From contig NZ_VCNC01000001.1 of the NCBI RefSeq assembly GCF_006210265.1, positions 878,843 through 942,842 on the forward strand: DNA of 64,000 bases, in the 5' to 3' direction. Of this stretch, positions 35,629 through 43,615 are shown in pieces. How positions within the stretch are numbered: position 1 is the stretch's first letter; each line of letters starts with the position of its first letter. The notes beneath the pieces are model-generated. The model had not been told where the DNA came from. It worked only from the letters and a program-made list of their open reading frames with translations, and ran no database searches. This stretch comes from Desulfovibrio sp. UCD-KL4C. GTDB taxonomy: Bacteria > Desulfobacterota > Desulfovibrionia > Desulfovibrionales > Desulfovibrionaceae. The translations under genes were made by a program, and so were the position numbers.

Positions 35629-36774
35629 TTGTCTAAAAGAACCGTATATTACATTGAAGGTGATGGCATTGGCCCTGAAGTTTGGGCCCCAACACGCCCT
35701 ATTATTAACGCTGCGTTAGAAAAAGCATATGCTGGTGCTAACACTTTAGACTGGAAAGAACTTCTTGCTGGCGAAAAAGCTTTCAAAGAAACTGGCGAAT
35801 ACTTGCCTCAGGCTACTCTTAATACTCTTAAAACAGCTGATTTAGCTATGAAAGGGCCTCTTCAGACTCCCGTCGGAAAAGGTTTCCGGTCATTAAATGT
35901 TACTATTCGTCAAACTTTCGATCTTTATGCCTGTATCCGTCCAATTCACTATTTCAAGGGCATTGAATCTCCTGTAAAAAGACCTGATCTTGTAGATATT
36001 GTTGTTTTTCGTGAAAATACTGAAGATGTTTATGCTGGGATTGAGTGGAGTTCTAACTCTCCAGAAGCAAAAAAAGTAATTGACTTTTTAGTCGGTGAAA
36101 TGGGTGCTAAAATTGACAGTTCCGCGGGGATAGGCATTAAACCTATAACTCCGTCAGGTTCAAAACGTCTTGTTCGCAGGGCGCTTGATTTTGCTCTTGA
36201 CCATAATCGTGAATCAGTAACCTTGGTTCATAAAGGTAATATCATGAAGTACACTGAAGGTGGATTCCGTCAGTGGGGGTATGATCTTGCTGCTGAAGAT
36301 TATGCAGGTAAAGTAGTAAAAGAAGGCGAAGACGCTACGGGTAAAGTTGTGCTTAATGATCGCATTGCCGATGCTATGTTTCAGGAACTTCTTATGCGCC
36401 CTGAAAAATACAGTGTTCTGGCTACAACGAACCTTAATGGTGACTATCTTTCCGATGCTCTTGCAGCTCAGGTCGGTGGTCTCGGCCTTGCTCCGGGTGT
36501 TAATATGGGAGATACTCTCGCATTTTACGAGGCTACCCACGGAACAGCACCGACTATCGCAGGCAAAGATATGGCTAACCCAGGTAGCTTAATCCTTTCC
36601 GGTGCTATGATGCTTGAGCACCTAGGCTGGCATGAAGCCGCTGATTTGATTAAAAACTCAGTGGAAAAAGCTTTGGCTGCTAAAAAGGTGACTGTCGACC
36701 TTTCAAGCCAGATCAGCGGAGCTACAACTGTCGGTTGTAAAGAATTTGGTGAGATTATTCTTGCTAACCTGTAG
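35629..36774 (+). CDS. icd: Isocitrate dehydrogenase, probably NAD-preferring
   Basis: The enzyme oxidatively decarboxylates isocitrate to 2-oxoglutarate; in this metabolism it serves mostly glutamate synthesis. The 381 residues carry YYIEGDGIGPEV, GKGFRSLNVTIRQ with the substrate-binding Ser/Asn/Arg set, the ENTEDVYAGIE motif, and KGNIMKYTEGGF. Its cofactor-site positions differ from NADP-type E. coli IDH: the KY pair is TI (GTAPTIAGK), the following Val is Ala (KDMANPGS), and the C-terminal Tyr/Arg pair is Val/Ser (TVDLSSQI). These changes point to NAD+, as in known NAD-dependent bacterial IDHs. It starts at TTG with AAAGGAG 6 bases upstream and is shorter than the E. coli enzyme (416). Confidence 0.93.
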   Translation: MSKRTVYYIEGDGIGPEVWAPTRPIINAALEKAYAGANTLDWKELLAGEKAFKETGEYLPQATLNTLKTADLAMKGPLQTPVGKGFRSLNVTIRQTFDLYACIRPIHYFKGIESPVKRPDLVDIVVFRENTEDVYAGIEWSSNSPEAKKVIDFLVGEMGAKIDSSAGIGIKPITPSGSKRLVRRALDFALDHNRESVTLVHKGNIMKYTEGGFRQWGYDLAAEDYAGKVVKEGEDATGKVVLNDRIADAMFQELLMRPEKYSVLATTNLNGDYLSDALAAQVGGLGLAPGVNMGDTLAFYEATHGTAPTIAGKDMANPGSLILSGAMMLEHLGWHEAADLIKNSVEKALAAKKVTVDLSSQISGATTVGCKEFGEIILANL

Positions 36775-36803
36775 CTTTGTAGAATTTAGTTATAATAAGA
36801 ACG

Positions 36804-36838
36804 AAGCCCTCCTGAGATATATCAGGAGGGCTTTTTTA
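36804..36838 (+). terminator. Terminator after icd
   Basis: The 12-bp stem AAGCCCTCCTGA / TCAGGAGGGCTT with a 6-base loop is followed by TTTTTA. It may also end the convergent 36866 gene. Confidence 0.9.
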
Positions 36839-36865
36839 TAGGTATGGTTGATGATGGTAAAAAAA

Positions 36866-37198
36866 TTAGTCTACGCTGACTTCCAGTCCTTCCTTTGAAT
36901 GCTTGAGTTCAATATAACAATTCGGCGAATCGAGCGTTGTAGTTGTTATTTTTGAAGTTGTGTCCAGTCCATTATCAGCAATGGTCCGTAGAATAAGTTT
37001 GGTGTCTGAAATACCTTTGCCAAGGTGAACTTTCTGACCAGAGATCAATCTGAATTGTGCGAACAATACTTTGGTATCTTTGTAGCGAAGAGAGCCTGCG
37101 ACGGGAAAAGCACAGGTGTTTCTTATAGTGATGGCCGCTGCTGGACCAGCTGTCAAAATTGATATGAGAGCAAAAGCTGTAATTAATATGTTTTTCAT
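36866..37198 (-). CDS. Exported small protein of unknown function
   Basis: The 110 residues start with a clear signal peptide (ILITAFALISILTAGPAAA, cleavage after about residue 22). The mature domain of ~88 residues is beta-rich, with exactly two cysteines (NTCAF and PNCYI) that could form a disulfide. No family is recognised. GGAAAAAA precedes the ATG. It is a single gene between icd and the aminotransferase gene. Confidence 0.75.
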   Translation of the reverse strand: MKNILITAFALISILTAGPAAAITIRNTCAFPVAGSLRYKDTKVLFAQFRLISGQKVHLGKGISDTKLILRTIADNGLDTTSKITTTTLDSPNCYIELKHSKEGLEVSVD

Positions 37199-37344
37199 TT
37201 TTTTCCTAATATAACAAATTTGGTGTCTGGCTTAGCTATTAACGCAATTGCGTAAAGTCAAGTTTTCCAGATTATAAATGAGGTTATAATAGTATTAAAT
37301 GAGTCAGCAGCAAAAACATATTTTCTTTCCTTTATATATTTAAC

Positions 37345-38505
37345 TTACTTAAATTCTTTTACATACTTTTCAAAACGGCTCATTCCTTCAGCTAAATTTT
37401 CAATTGAGTTGGCATACGAAAATCTTATGTAACCTTCTGCTCCCTGACCGAAATCAATTCCTGGCGTCACTCCTATGTGGGCTTTTTCGAGAATATCGAA
37501 GGCTAATTGGTAAGAACTACCTTCAAATTTTTCAGCAAATGGCTTCATATTGACCAATATATAAAAAGCGGCGGTAGGTTCAACTTTAATATCAAATCCA
37601 ATTTCACGAAGCCTTTTGATCATAAATTTGCGACGTTCATCGTAAATGCCTTTAATACGGTTAACATCATCCCAAGATTTGGTGAGGGCAGTTACTCCTG
37701 CCCATTGTGCCATAGAGTTGGCAGATATAAAAAAGTTTTGACAAAGTTTTTGCATGGTCCGGACATACTTTTCAGGAGCGATTATGTAGCCGAGTCTCCA
37801 TCCTGTCATGGCAAATAATTTTGAAAAACCGTTTAAAACAAAGGCGTGATCGGTGTATTCAAGGATTGAATGCTCTTGCTCGCCGTAAACAAGACCATGA
37901 TATATTTCGTCTGAAATGATCCAAGGTCCGAGATTTGCAATCTTCTTCATGCGTTCAGGGGAAAGAACTGTTCCGGTCGGGTTGGACGGGGAGTTGATCA
38001 GAATAGCTTTTGTTTTATTGTTTATAGCCTTGGCAATTGCTTCCGGCCGGAATTGAAAACCGTCTTCTTCGCTGATGTTTACTTTTATAGAGTCTGCTCC
38101 TGCAAACTTTATAAAGTTGTCATAGCAGGCGTAACATGGGTCGGATGTAATGACGTTGTCGCCTTGATCAAGAATAAATGTGAAGAGTAAAAGCATGGCA
38201 GGGGAGGTACCCTGAGTTACAATTATGCGGCCCGGGTCAATGTCAACGTTATATCTGTCTTTGTGGTATTTGCTGATTGCCTGACGCAGTTCAGGAATTC
38301 CAAGGCTATGAGTATAGTGAGTTTCTCCTTTATCCAAAGCTTCACAGCAGGCTTTTTTGATACATTCAGGCGTATCAAAATCAGGCTCACCAATTTCCAT
38401 ATGAATTATATTTTTGCCGTCGCGTTCCATTTGCTGCGCTGCTTCCAGAACATCCATGACTAAAAATGGTGTTATCTCACAAGCGCGTTTGGAAATGCAT
38501 TCCAT
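37345..38505 (-). CDS. Class I/II PLP aminotransferase (aspartate aminotransferase-like)
   Basis: The 386 residues of fold type I contain IHMEIGEPDFDTPE, YTHSLGIPELRQAI, SPSNPTGTVLS, ISDEIYHGLVYGEQ, and the PLP-lysine motif NGFSKLFAMTGWRLGY, with the C-terminal substrate-binding Arg in GYIRFSYANS. The N-terminus (ACEITPFLVMDVLEAAQQMERDG) resembles the subgroup near AspC/AlaT or aromatic transaminases of Deltaproteobacteria. The amino donor cannot be fixed. AAGGAG precedes the ATG. It is monocistronic. Confidence 0.9.
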   Translation of the reverse strand: MECISKRACEITPFLVMDVLEAAQQMERDGKNIIHMEIGEPDFDTPECIKKACCEALDKGETHYTHSLGIPELRQAISKYHKDRYNVDIDPGRIIVTQGTSPAMLLLFTFILDQGDNVITSDPCYACYDNFIKFAGADSIKVNISEEDGFQFRPEAIAKAINNKTKAILINSPSNPTGTVLSPERMKKIANLGPWIISDEIYHGLVYGEQEHSILEYTDHAFVLNGFSKLFAMTGWRLGYIIAPEKYVRTMQKLCQNFFISANSMAQWAGVTALTKSWDDVNRIKGIYDERRKFMIKRLREIGFDIKVEPTAAFYILVNMKPFAEKFEGSSYQLAFDILEKAHIGVTPGIDFGQGAEGYIRFSYANSIENLAEGMSRFEKYVKEFK

Positions 38506-38634
38506 GGTGGACTCCTTATTAAACAGCGTTCAGCCGCATATGTAGTGTGATAATTATTTTAGTATAATTTTATATTTGTAACGCTTTATACAGTCTCATA
38601 AGACGAAGTGCAATACGGCATCCATCAATCTAAT

Positions 38635-38670
38635 AAAAAAGCCCTTTCACGTTGTGTGAAAGGGCTTTTA
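38635..38670 (-). terminator. Terminator after trpS
   Basis: The stem GCCCTTTCAC / GTGAAAGGGC is flanked by A and T runs on both sides, downstream of trpS on the minus strand (U-tract TTTTTTATT). Confidence 0.85.
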
Positions 38671-38715
38671 ATTATTCGTATTCAGAGAATTTATTGAAAA
38701 ATAAATTTAAATTAA

Positions 38716-39711
38716 TTAAAAATTAAATCCAATTTGCTCACGGATAATTTCCATATTTTCTTGTGCTCTTGAGCGAGCTTTTGCTGTGCCTTCAGCAAGG
38801 ATCTGCCAGACTATGTCCGGGTTTTCGTCAAGCTTGGCGCGTCTTTCATGCATAGGCTCAAGGAATTTGGTCATGTTCTCAGCTAAAAGCTTCTTACAGT
38901 CAACACATCCCCAAGATGCATCACGGCAACCTGCCTCTATTTCTGCACACTTGTCAGCTCCGGTGAGCAGTTTGTGATAAGGGTACAGGTTACATACTTC
39001 AGGATCGCCTGGGTCAGCTTTACGCAGCCTGTTGGAATCTGTGAGCATGGTCATAACTTTGGGGCGCATTTCGTCGGCTGATTCGCCAAGGAAAATTCCG
39101 TTGTTATAGCTTTTGCTCATTTTGCGACCGTCAAGGCCGGGAAGTTTTGCATCAGCTGTCAGCATTGCTTCAGGTTCGGGGAAAAATTCTCCGTTAAGAT
39201 GGTTAAATCTACGGGCAATTTCTCTGGCTAGTTCAAGATGAGGTAACTGGTCCTGCCCTACAGGCACTCTTGTCGGCTTATACATAAGAATATCAGAAGC
39301 CATGAGCACTGGGTAACCTAGGAAACCGTAAGTTGCCAAATCCTTCTGAGTCAGTTGTTGACGCATTTCTTTGTAGGTAGGATTTCTTTCAAGCCAGCCT
39401 ACAGGTGTCAGCATGGAAAGAATTAAATGCAGTTCAGCATGTTCTTTAATTTGAGACTGATGGAAAATTGTGCACTTTTCAGGATCAAGTCCAGCTGCAA
39501 TCCAGTCTTTAACAAGTTCAGGAACAAATCCTTTAATTTTTCTAGGGTCAGTGTATTCGCTGGTCATAGCATGCCAGTCGGCAACAAAGAAGAAGCATTC
39601 GTTCTCTTCCTGAATTTTTATCCAGTTTACGAGCACTCCGAAATAATGTCCTAAATGAAGGCGGCCTGTGGGTCTCATTCCCGAAACGATGCGATTGTTT
39701 GTATTACTCAT
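38716..39711 (-). CDS. trpS: Tryptophanyl-tRNA synthetase
   Basis: TrpS charges tRNA-Trp. The 331 residues contain the class I signatures HLGHY (HIGH, in GMRPTGRLHLGHYFG) and KMSKS (LDGRKMSKSYNN), with DWHAMTSEY and the GQDQLPHLELAREIARRF block. The length is typical of bacterial TrpS. It is 22 bases downstream of the M50 protease gene, and the gene for its own tRNA lies just upstream in the same direction, so the three may share a transcript. Confidence 0.97.
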   Translation of the reverse strand: MSNTNNRIVSGMRPTGRLHLGHYFGVLVNWIKIQEENECFFFVADWHAMTSEYTDPRKIKGFVPELVKDWIAAGLDPEKCTIFHQSQIKEHAELHLILSMLTPVGWLERNPTYKEMRQQLTQKDLATYGFLGYPVLMASDILMYKPTRVPVGQDQLPHLELAREIARRFNHLNGEFFPEPEAMLTADAKLPGLDGRKMSKSYNNGIFLGESADEMRPKVMTMLTDSNRLRKADPGDPEVCNLYPYHKLLTGADKCAEIEAGCRDASWGCVDCKKLLAENMTKFLEPMHERRAKLDENPDIVWQILAEGTAKARSRAQENMEIIREQIGFNF

Positions 39712-39733
39712 GGTCCATAGTGAGGTTAATGAT

Positions 39734-40372
39734 TTAACTGAGCAGCAGATTATAAAAAAAGATTATAATCGGGCTGATGAATTTACTTAAGAGCCCTAAG
39801 GCTGCCAGAAGAATGACAATAATAAAACCATATCTAAAGGAAAGATATTTGTAAGCCGCTTGCCGCGGCAAAAATCCGGCAACAATTTTACTACCGTCCA
39901 AAGGTGGTAGCGGAAGCAGGTTAAAAAAGCAAAGAGCTAGATTAATGATAACACCTGTTTTTGCAATTAGTGCTGTCGGCTGTAGAACTTTCAGCATGAC
40001 TGGCGAAAGGTCTCGCAGATCCATGGCGAAAATTCCTTTAAGTACCATTGCAAACATAATTGCTAAAATCATATTTGCAGCAGGTCCTGCCAGAGATACA
40101 AGCATCATGCCACGCTGAGGATTCTTAAAGTATGAAGGATTTACCGGAACAGGTTTTGCCCAGCCTATCATGCGGGTTAGAACAAGTGCTAATGTCCCGA
40201 GTGGGTCAAGATGGCGTAAAGGATTAAGTGTAAGCCTTCCTGCATTTTTTGCAGTAGGATCTCCAAGGAGCCATGCTACGTATCCGTGAGCAGCCTCATG
40301 ACATGTTATTGCTAGAAGAAAAGGTAGAGCCAGAATGCTTAGATCTTTGATTGTACTTGCGATGTCGAACAT
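39734..40372 (-). CDS. Site-2-protease-like M50 metallopeptidase
   Basis: This integral membrane metalloprotease-family protein has 212 residues with about six helices. The zinc motif HEAAH lies in TM segment 1-2 (LAITCHEAAHGYVAWLLGD), and the third ligand region is NLLPLPPLDGSKI. It belongs to the short rhomboid-sized M50 group without PDZ domains, which is common in bacteria and mostly of unknown substrate. The start at 40372 (AAAGGAC upstream) avoids reading through the tRNA gene. It is cotranscribed with trpS by spacing. Confidence 0.9.
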   Translation of the reverse strand: MFDIASTIKDLSILALPFLLAITCHEAAHGYVAWLLGDPTAKNAGRLTLNPLRHLDPLGTLALVLTRMIGWAKPVPVNPSYFKNPQRGMMLVSLAGPAANMILAIMFAMVLKGIFAMDLRDLSPVMLKVLQPTALIAKTGVIINLALCFFNLLPLPPLDGSKIVAGFLPRQAAYKYLSFRYGFIIVILLAALGLLSKFISPIIIFFYNLLLS

Positions 40373-40408
40373 TGGTGTCCTTTGTTCGCTATTTGAAGAA
40401 GGATAAAA

Positions 40409-40485
40409 TGGCAGGCCAAGAGGGATTCGAACCCCCAACATCCGGTTTTGGAGACCGGCGTTCTAGCCGTTGGAACTACTGGCCT
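40409..40485 (-). tRNA. tRNA-Trp (CCA)
   Basis: The complete cloverleaf has an AGGCCAG acceptor paired with TTGGCCT, the anticodon loop CTCCAAA with anticodon CCA between CCGGT/ACCGG arms, the TTCGAAT T-loop, discriminator G and encoded CCA. It lies 36 bases upstream of the M50 gene and so in the same direction as trpS. Confidence 0.97.
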
Positions 40486-40554
40486 GCACTTTATGAATTA
40501 CTTCCCTGACGAAGAATCCATGTGGGTGCTATCATGAACTTTCTGCATGGGCAA

Positions 40555-40594
40555 GAAAAAAAAGGAGTCTGTTTTTAGCAGACTCCTTAAAAAG
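40555..40594 (-). terminator. Terminator after the receiver gene, upstream of tRNA-Trp
   Basis: A 10-bp stem AAGGAGTCTG / CAGACTCCTT, followed on the minus strand by TTTTTTTTC, separates the receiver gene from tRNA-Trp. Confidence 0.88.
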
Positions 40595-40635
40595 ATTAGT
40601 AAAAAAGTTGATTTTGCTCTTAATTAAGAGTCTTT

Positions 40636-40998
40636 TTAGTTGCCGAGGGCCTGAATTACCTTCGTTTTTAATTCACTTAAATCGACTGACTTTACAACAT
40701 AATGGTCAGCTGCAATTGATTTTAAATCATGCTTAAAGCTGTCATATGCAGTGCTTAGAATTACCGGTAGTTTTTGGTCCTGTCTCCTGATTTCCTGAAG
40801 CAGGTCCAGTCCTGAACGATTAATACCAAGCTTGATGTCAAGAATTACGAGATCTGGAGACTCTCTTTTTATGACATCAAGAATGTCCTCGGAGCCGTCA
40901 GAAGTTGCAACAAGATACCCTTCGGCTACAAGTTCTTCTTGGTAAAGCATACGAATGTGCTTTTCATCGTCAACGACTAAAATAGTAGGCTGAGCCAT
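40636..40998 (-). CDS. Single-domain response regulator (CheY-like receiver)
   Basis: The 120 residues form one receiver domain: TILVVDDEKH with the acidic pair, LVILDIKLG with the phospho-acceptor Asp, an ILSTAYD Thr/Ala region and VVKSVD with the conserved Lys. No output domain. The start at 40998 is set by AAGGAG 7 bases upstream. It lies 32 bases downstream of a 43-residue membrane-protein gene on the same strand and may be cotranscribed. The partner kinase is unknown. Confidence 0.9.
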   Translation of the reverse strand: MAQPTILVVDDEKHIRMLYQEELVAEGYLVATSDGSEDILDVIKRESPDLVILDIKLGINRSGLDLLQEIRRQDQKLPVILSTAYDSFKHDLKSIAADHYVVKSVDLSELKTKVIQALGN

Positions 40999-41030
40999 AT
41001 TGAACTCCTTCGATGTCATGTTTCACTGAA

Positions 41031-41162
41031 CTACTTTAGTTCAACATTCGAGTTCGGGTCAACATTAATAAATATTTTTTCGAATGAATTTTTGTAAAAG
41101 TGAATAAAAAAATATGTGGCCGCTACAAAATTCAATAAGGCGAAAGCGTTAAGTGTAATCAT
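41031..41162 (-). CDS. Small single-pass membrane protein, 43 aa
   Basis: The 43 codons from ATG (41162) to TAG (41031) have an AGGAGA ribosome-binding site 11 bases upstream. The product begins MITLNAFALLNFVAATYFF and has one hydrophobic segment (about residues 3-21), then a basic patch (HFYKNSFEK) and an acidic tail. It is 32 bases upstream of the receiver gene on the same strand. I know of no family; the case rests on the strong Shine-Dalgarno, protein-like composition and operon position. Confidence 0.6.
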   Translation of the reverse strand: MITLNAFALLNFVAATYFFIHFYKNSFEKIFINVDPNSNVELK

Positions 41163-41453
41163 GTTTATTTATTCTCCTGCTGAAGGCAAATGGTATTAAT
41201 ATAAACCAAAAAAATCTTGTTATTGCCTTTTTTTAAAAATGATTTTCCCACCTATTAGCTACACTATAACATAAAAGAAAAGTTTTGCCTGTTAAATCTT
41301 ATGACAAAGTTAATTTTTATAGTATTTCATTAAAAAAAAATAACTGATTTTGAATTTAAATAGTGAAAAGCTTGATGAAATCAGGGTTAAGAGATAACTC
41401 TTTAGTCCTTTGGTTGTAATAAAATTTGAATGAATTAATCAAGGAGGCTACTG
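41163..41453 (+). other. AT-rich intergenic region
   Basis: No gene or clear hairpin is seen. It is very AT-rich, with long A and T runs, and probably carries divergent promoters for the small membrane protein and the sulfur-carrier operon. Confidence 0.6.
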
Positions 41454-41651
41454 ATGGTTAAGGTAATACTTCAGCCTGAAGAAGAAATAGTCACTTTTAC
41501 GAAGATCAATACGGCGATGCAATTACTTAATAAGTATAATCTTCATTACACTGATGCGCTGGTGATAAGAGACGGTGAGCTCTTAACTCAGGATCGTAAA
41601 ATTAATAAAGATGATGAAATTATTTTGAGAAAAGTTGTTTCAGTCGGGTAA
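41454..41651 (+). CDS. ThiS/MoaD/TtuB-like sulfur carrier, atypical C-terminus
   Basis: The 65-residue protein has the beta-grasp pattern of ubiquitin-like sulfur carriers: VKVILQPEEEIVTF, TAMQLLNKYN, DALVIRDGELLTQDRKINKDDEIILRKVVSVG. Sulfur carriers normally end in Gly-Gly, which is activated by adenylation and thiocarboxylation. This one ends in Val-Gly, with the stop directly after. It lies 5 bases upstream of the TtuA-like tRNA thiolase, as TtuB-type carriers can do. AAGGAGG precedes the ATG. The link is inferred from position and fold. Confidence 0.8.
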   Translation: MVKVILQPEEEIVTFTKINTAMQLLNKYNLHYTDALVIRDGELLTQDRKINKDDEIILRKVVSVG

Positions 41652-41656
41652 ATTAT

Positions 41657-42580
41657 ATGAAATGTAAAGTTTGCAAAGCAGAAGCTGTTGTCGCATTGCC
41701 CAGTCATAATACGGCTTTTTGTCCAGATTGCTATGATCGCTTTTTTATGAAGCAGGTATCGGAAGGAATCAGAAAACGTAAACTGCTTGAAGCTGATGAT
41801 AAAGTTTTAGTGGCTCTTTCGGGCGGTAAAGATTCACTTGGACTTATGTATGCCTTGGCCGAACTGGGGTATAATGTCACCGGCCTTCACATCGATCTGG
41901 GCATTTTCGATTCTTCTAAAAAGGCAAGATCGGTTGTTGAAGATTTTTGCGCTGATAAAGGATACCCGTTAAAGGTTGTTGCGCTCGAGCAAGAAGGGAC
42001 GCCTATGCCTTTGATAAAAAAACATATAAATCGTCCTATCTGCTCAGTGTGTGGAAAATTTAAACGGCATTATTTTAATAAAGTAGCATTAGAAGACGGT
42101 TACACCGCTCTTGCTACAGGGCATAATCTTGATGACGAAGTAGCAAGGCTTTTTGCTAACACTTTGCGCTGGGATCAAGCATACCTGTCTGATCAGGGGC
42201 CGCTCCTTCCTGCCGAGAATGGATTTGCAAAGAAGGTTAAGCCTCTTTTTAGAGTTTCAGAATTTGAAACAGCTAACTTTTCATTTCTCAAAGGGATTCC
42301 TTACCATCATCTGCCATGTCCTTACAGTACTGGCGCAAGTTTTACCGGACATAAGATGATCTGGCGAAATCAGGAAATCCGCAGTCCTGGGTCTAAACGT
42401 GCTTTTTATGGTGGTTTTCTTGAGCGTGGTCAGCCTGCTTTTGCTGCTATTCATAATAAAAAGAAAGAGTATGAGGTCGTGCCTTGTACGAAGTGCGGAT
42501 GTCCTACTTCGGTCGGAATATGCGGTGTATGCAGGATTCGCGAACAGCTTGATGAAGCTTTAGCTGCGGAACCCAAATGA
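41657..42580 (+). CDS. TtuA/Ncs6-like tRNA 2-thiolation enzyme
   Basis: This adenylating PP-loop enzyme of the TtcA/TtuA group has 307 residues. N-terminal CKVC/CPDC and C-terminal CTKCGC/CGVC zinc sites flank a PP-loop (LVALSGGKDSLGL) and the catalytic cysteines CSVC and PCPYS, which in this family hold a [4Fe-4S] cluster that passes sulfur to uridine or cytidine. The two terminal zinc fingers put it with TtuA rather than TtcA. The upstream ThiS-like gene would be the sulfur donor. The 3' end overlaps the glycosyltransferase start by four bases (ATGA), giving one operon. Confidence 0.88.
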   Translation: MKCKVCKAEAVVALPSHNTAFCPDCYDRFFMKQVSEGIRKRKLLEADDKVLVALSGGKDSLGLMYALAELGYNVTGLHIDLGIFDSSKKARSVVEDFCADKGYPLKVVALEQEGTPMPLIKKHINRPICSVCGKFKRHYFNKVALEDGYTALATGHNLDDEVARLFANTLRWDQAYLSDQGPLLPAENGFAKKVKPLFRVSEFETANFSFLKGIPYHHLPCPYSTGASFTGHKMIWRNQEIRSPGSKRAFYGGFLERGQPAFAAIHNKKKEYEVVPCTKCGCPTSVGICGVCRIREQLDEALAAEPK

Positions 42581-43596
42581 TCACTCCGAAAGTCTCAGTG
42601 ACAATGCCCTGTTACAACTGCGAAGCAACTGTAGGGCATGCCATTGAGAGTATTCTCGGTCAGACTTTTAAAAATTTTGAATTAGTAGCGGTCGATGACG
42701 GTTCAAGTGATCAGACCGCTACAATTCTTAAAAAGTATTCTGCACTTGATTCTCGCGTTAAAGCTCTCTTTTTAGACCATCAAGGTGTTGTCGGGGCTGC
42801 AAATGCAGCGATTGACGTATCAAAAGGTGAATTCCTCGCACGTATGGATGCTGATGATCTGGCTTTGCCTTCACGTATTGAAAAACAAGCGGATCTTTTA
42901 GCACATCATTCTGATATCGGGCTAACAGGAAGTCGCGTTGTTTTCGGTGGTGATCGTGAAAAGTGTGGTGGATATGCTCATTATGTAGATTGGATTAATA
43001 CTCTGGTTGAATCTTCTGAAATTTCACTGAACCGTTTTGTTGAATTTCCTTTTGCTAATCCATCTATAATGATGCGAAGTTCGTTGGTTGATGAGCATGG
43101 CTCTTTTCGTGACGGGGATTTTCCTGAAGATTACGAATTGGTGCTTCGTTGGCTTGAGGCAGGCGTGCTGATGCAGAAGGTTGATGAAGAGCTTTTAGTC
43201 TGGAATGATCCGCCTGATCGTATCTCCAGAAATCATTCCAAGTATACTGTGGATGCTTTTTATCGCATTAAAAGCGAGTATCTTTACCGCTGGCTGAAAA
43301 AGAATAATCATAATCATCCGAAGGTCGGTGTTATCGGTTCAACCAGAATTTCACGTAAGCGGTATGGTATGCTTGAAAGGTTGGGAGTTGAAACATCTTT
43401 TTTTGTAGATGTTGATCCCCGTAAGGTTGGGCATAATATTCATGGTATAGCGGTGATTCATCGTGATGATTTGCCTGCTCCTGGTGAAGTCTTTTTGCTT
43501 TCATATGTGGCAAGTCGCGGTGCAAGAAACGAGGTTGAGCGGTTTCTCGAAGCACGCGGGTACGTAATGGGGAAGGATTATTTGCTGGTTGCCTGA
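42577..43596 (+). CDS. Family 2 glycosyltransferase with C-terminal Rossmann-like extension
   Basis: The GT-A domain (about 1-230) contains VSVTMPCYNCEATVGHA, LVAVDDGSSD, ARMDADDLAL (DxD) and a PEDYELVLRWLEAG acceptor-side motif. After about 235, a second domain of ~100 residues opens with KVGVIGSTRISRKR, then VDVDPRKVGHNIHG and EVFLLSYVASRGARNEV. This looks like a nucleotide-binding Rossmann unit of unknown function. It overlaps the TtuA-like gene by 4 bases, an unexpected partner for a glycosyltransferase. The substrate is unknown. Confidence 0.85.
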   Translation: MITPKVSVTMPCYNCEATVGHAIESILGQTFKNFELVAVDDGSSDQTATILKKYSALDSRVKALFLDHQGVVGAANAAIDVSKGEFLARMDADDLALPSRIEKQADLLAHHSDIGLTGSRVVFGGDREKCGGYAHYVDWINTLVESSEISLNRFVEFPFANPSIMMRSSLVDEHGSFRDGDFPEDYELVLRWLEAGVLMQKVDEELLVWNDPPDRISRNHSKYTVDAFYRIKSEYLYRWLKKNNHNHPKVGVIGSTRISRKRYGMLERLGVETSFFVDVDPRKVGHNIHGIAVIHRDDLPAPGEVFLLSYVASRGARNEVERFLEARGYVMGKDYLLVA

Positions 43597-43615
43597 CTGG
43601 ATTCTTGAAATAATA

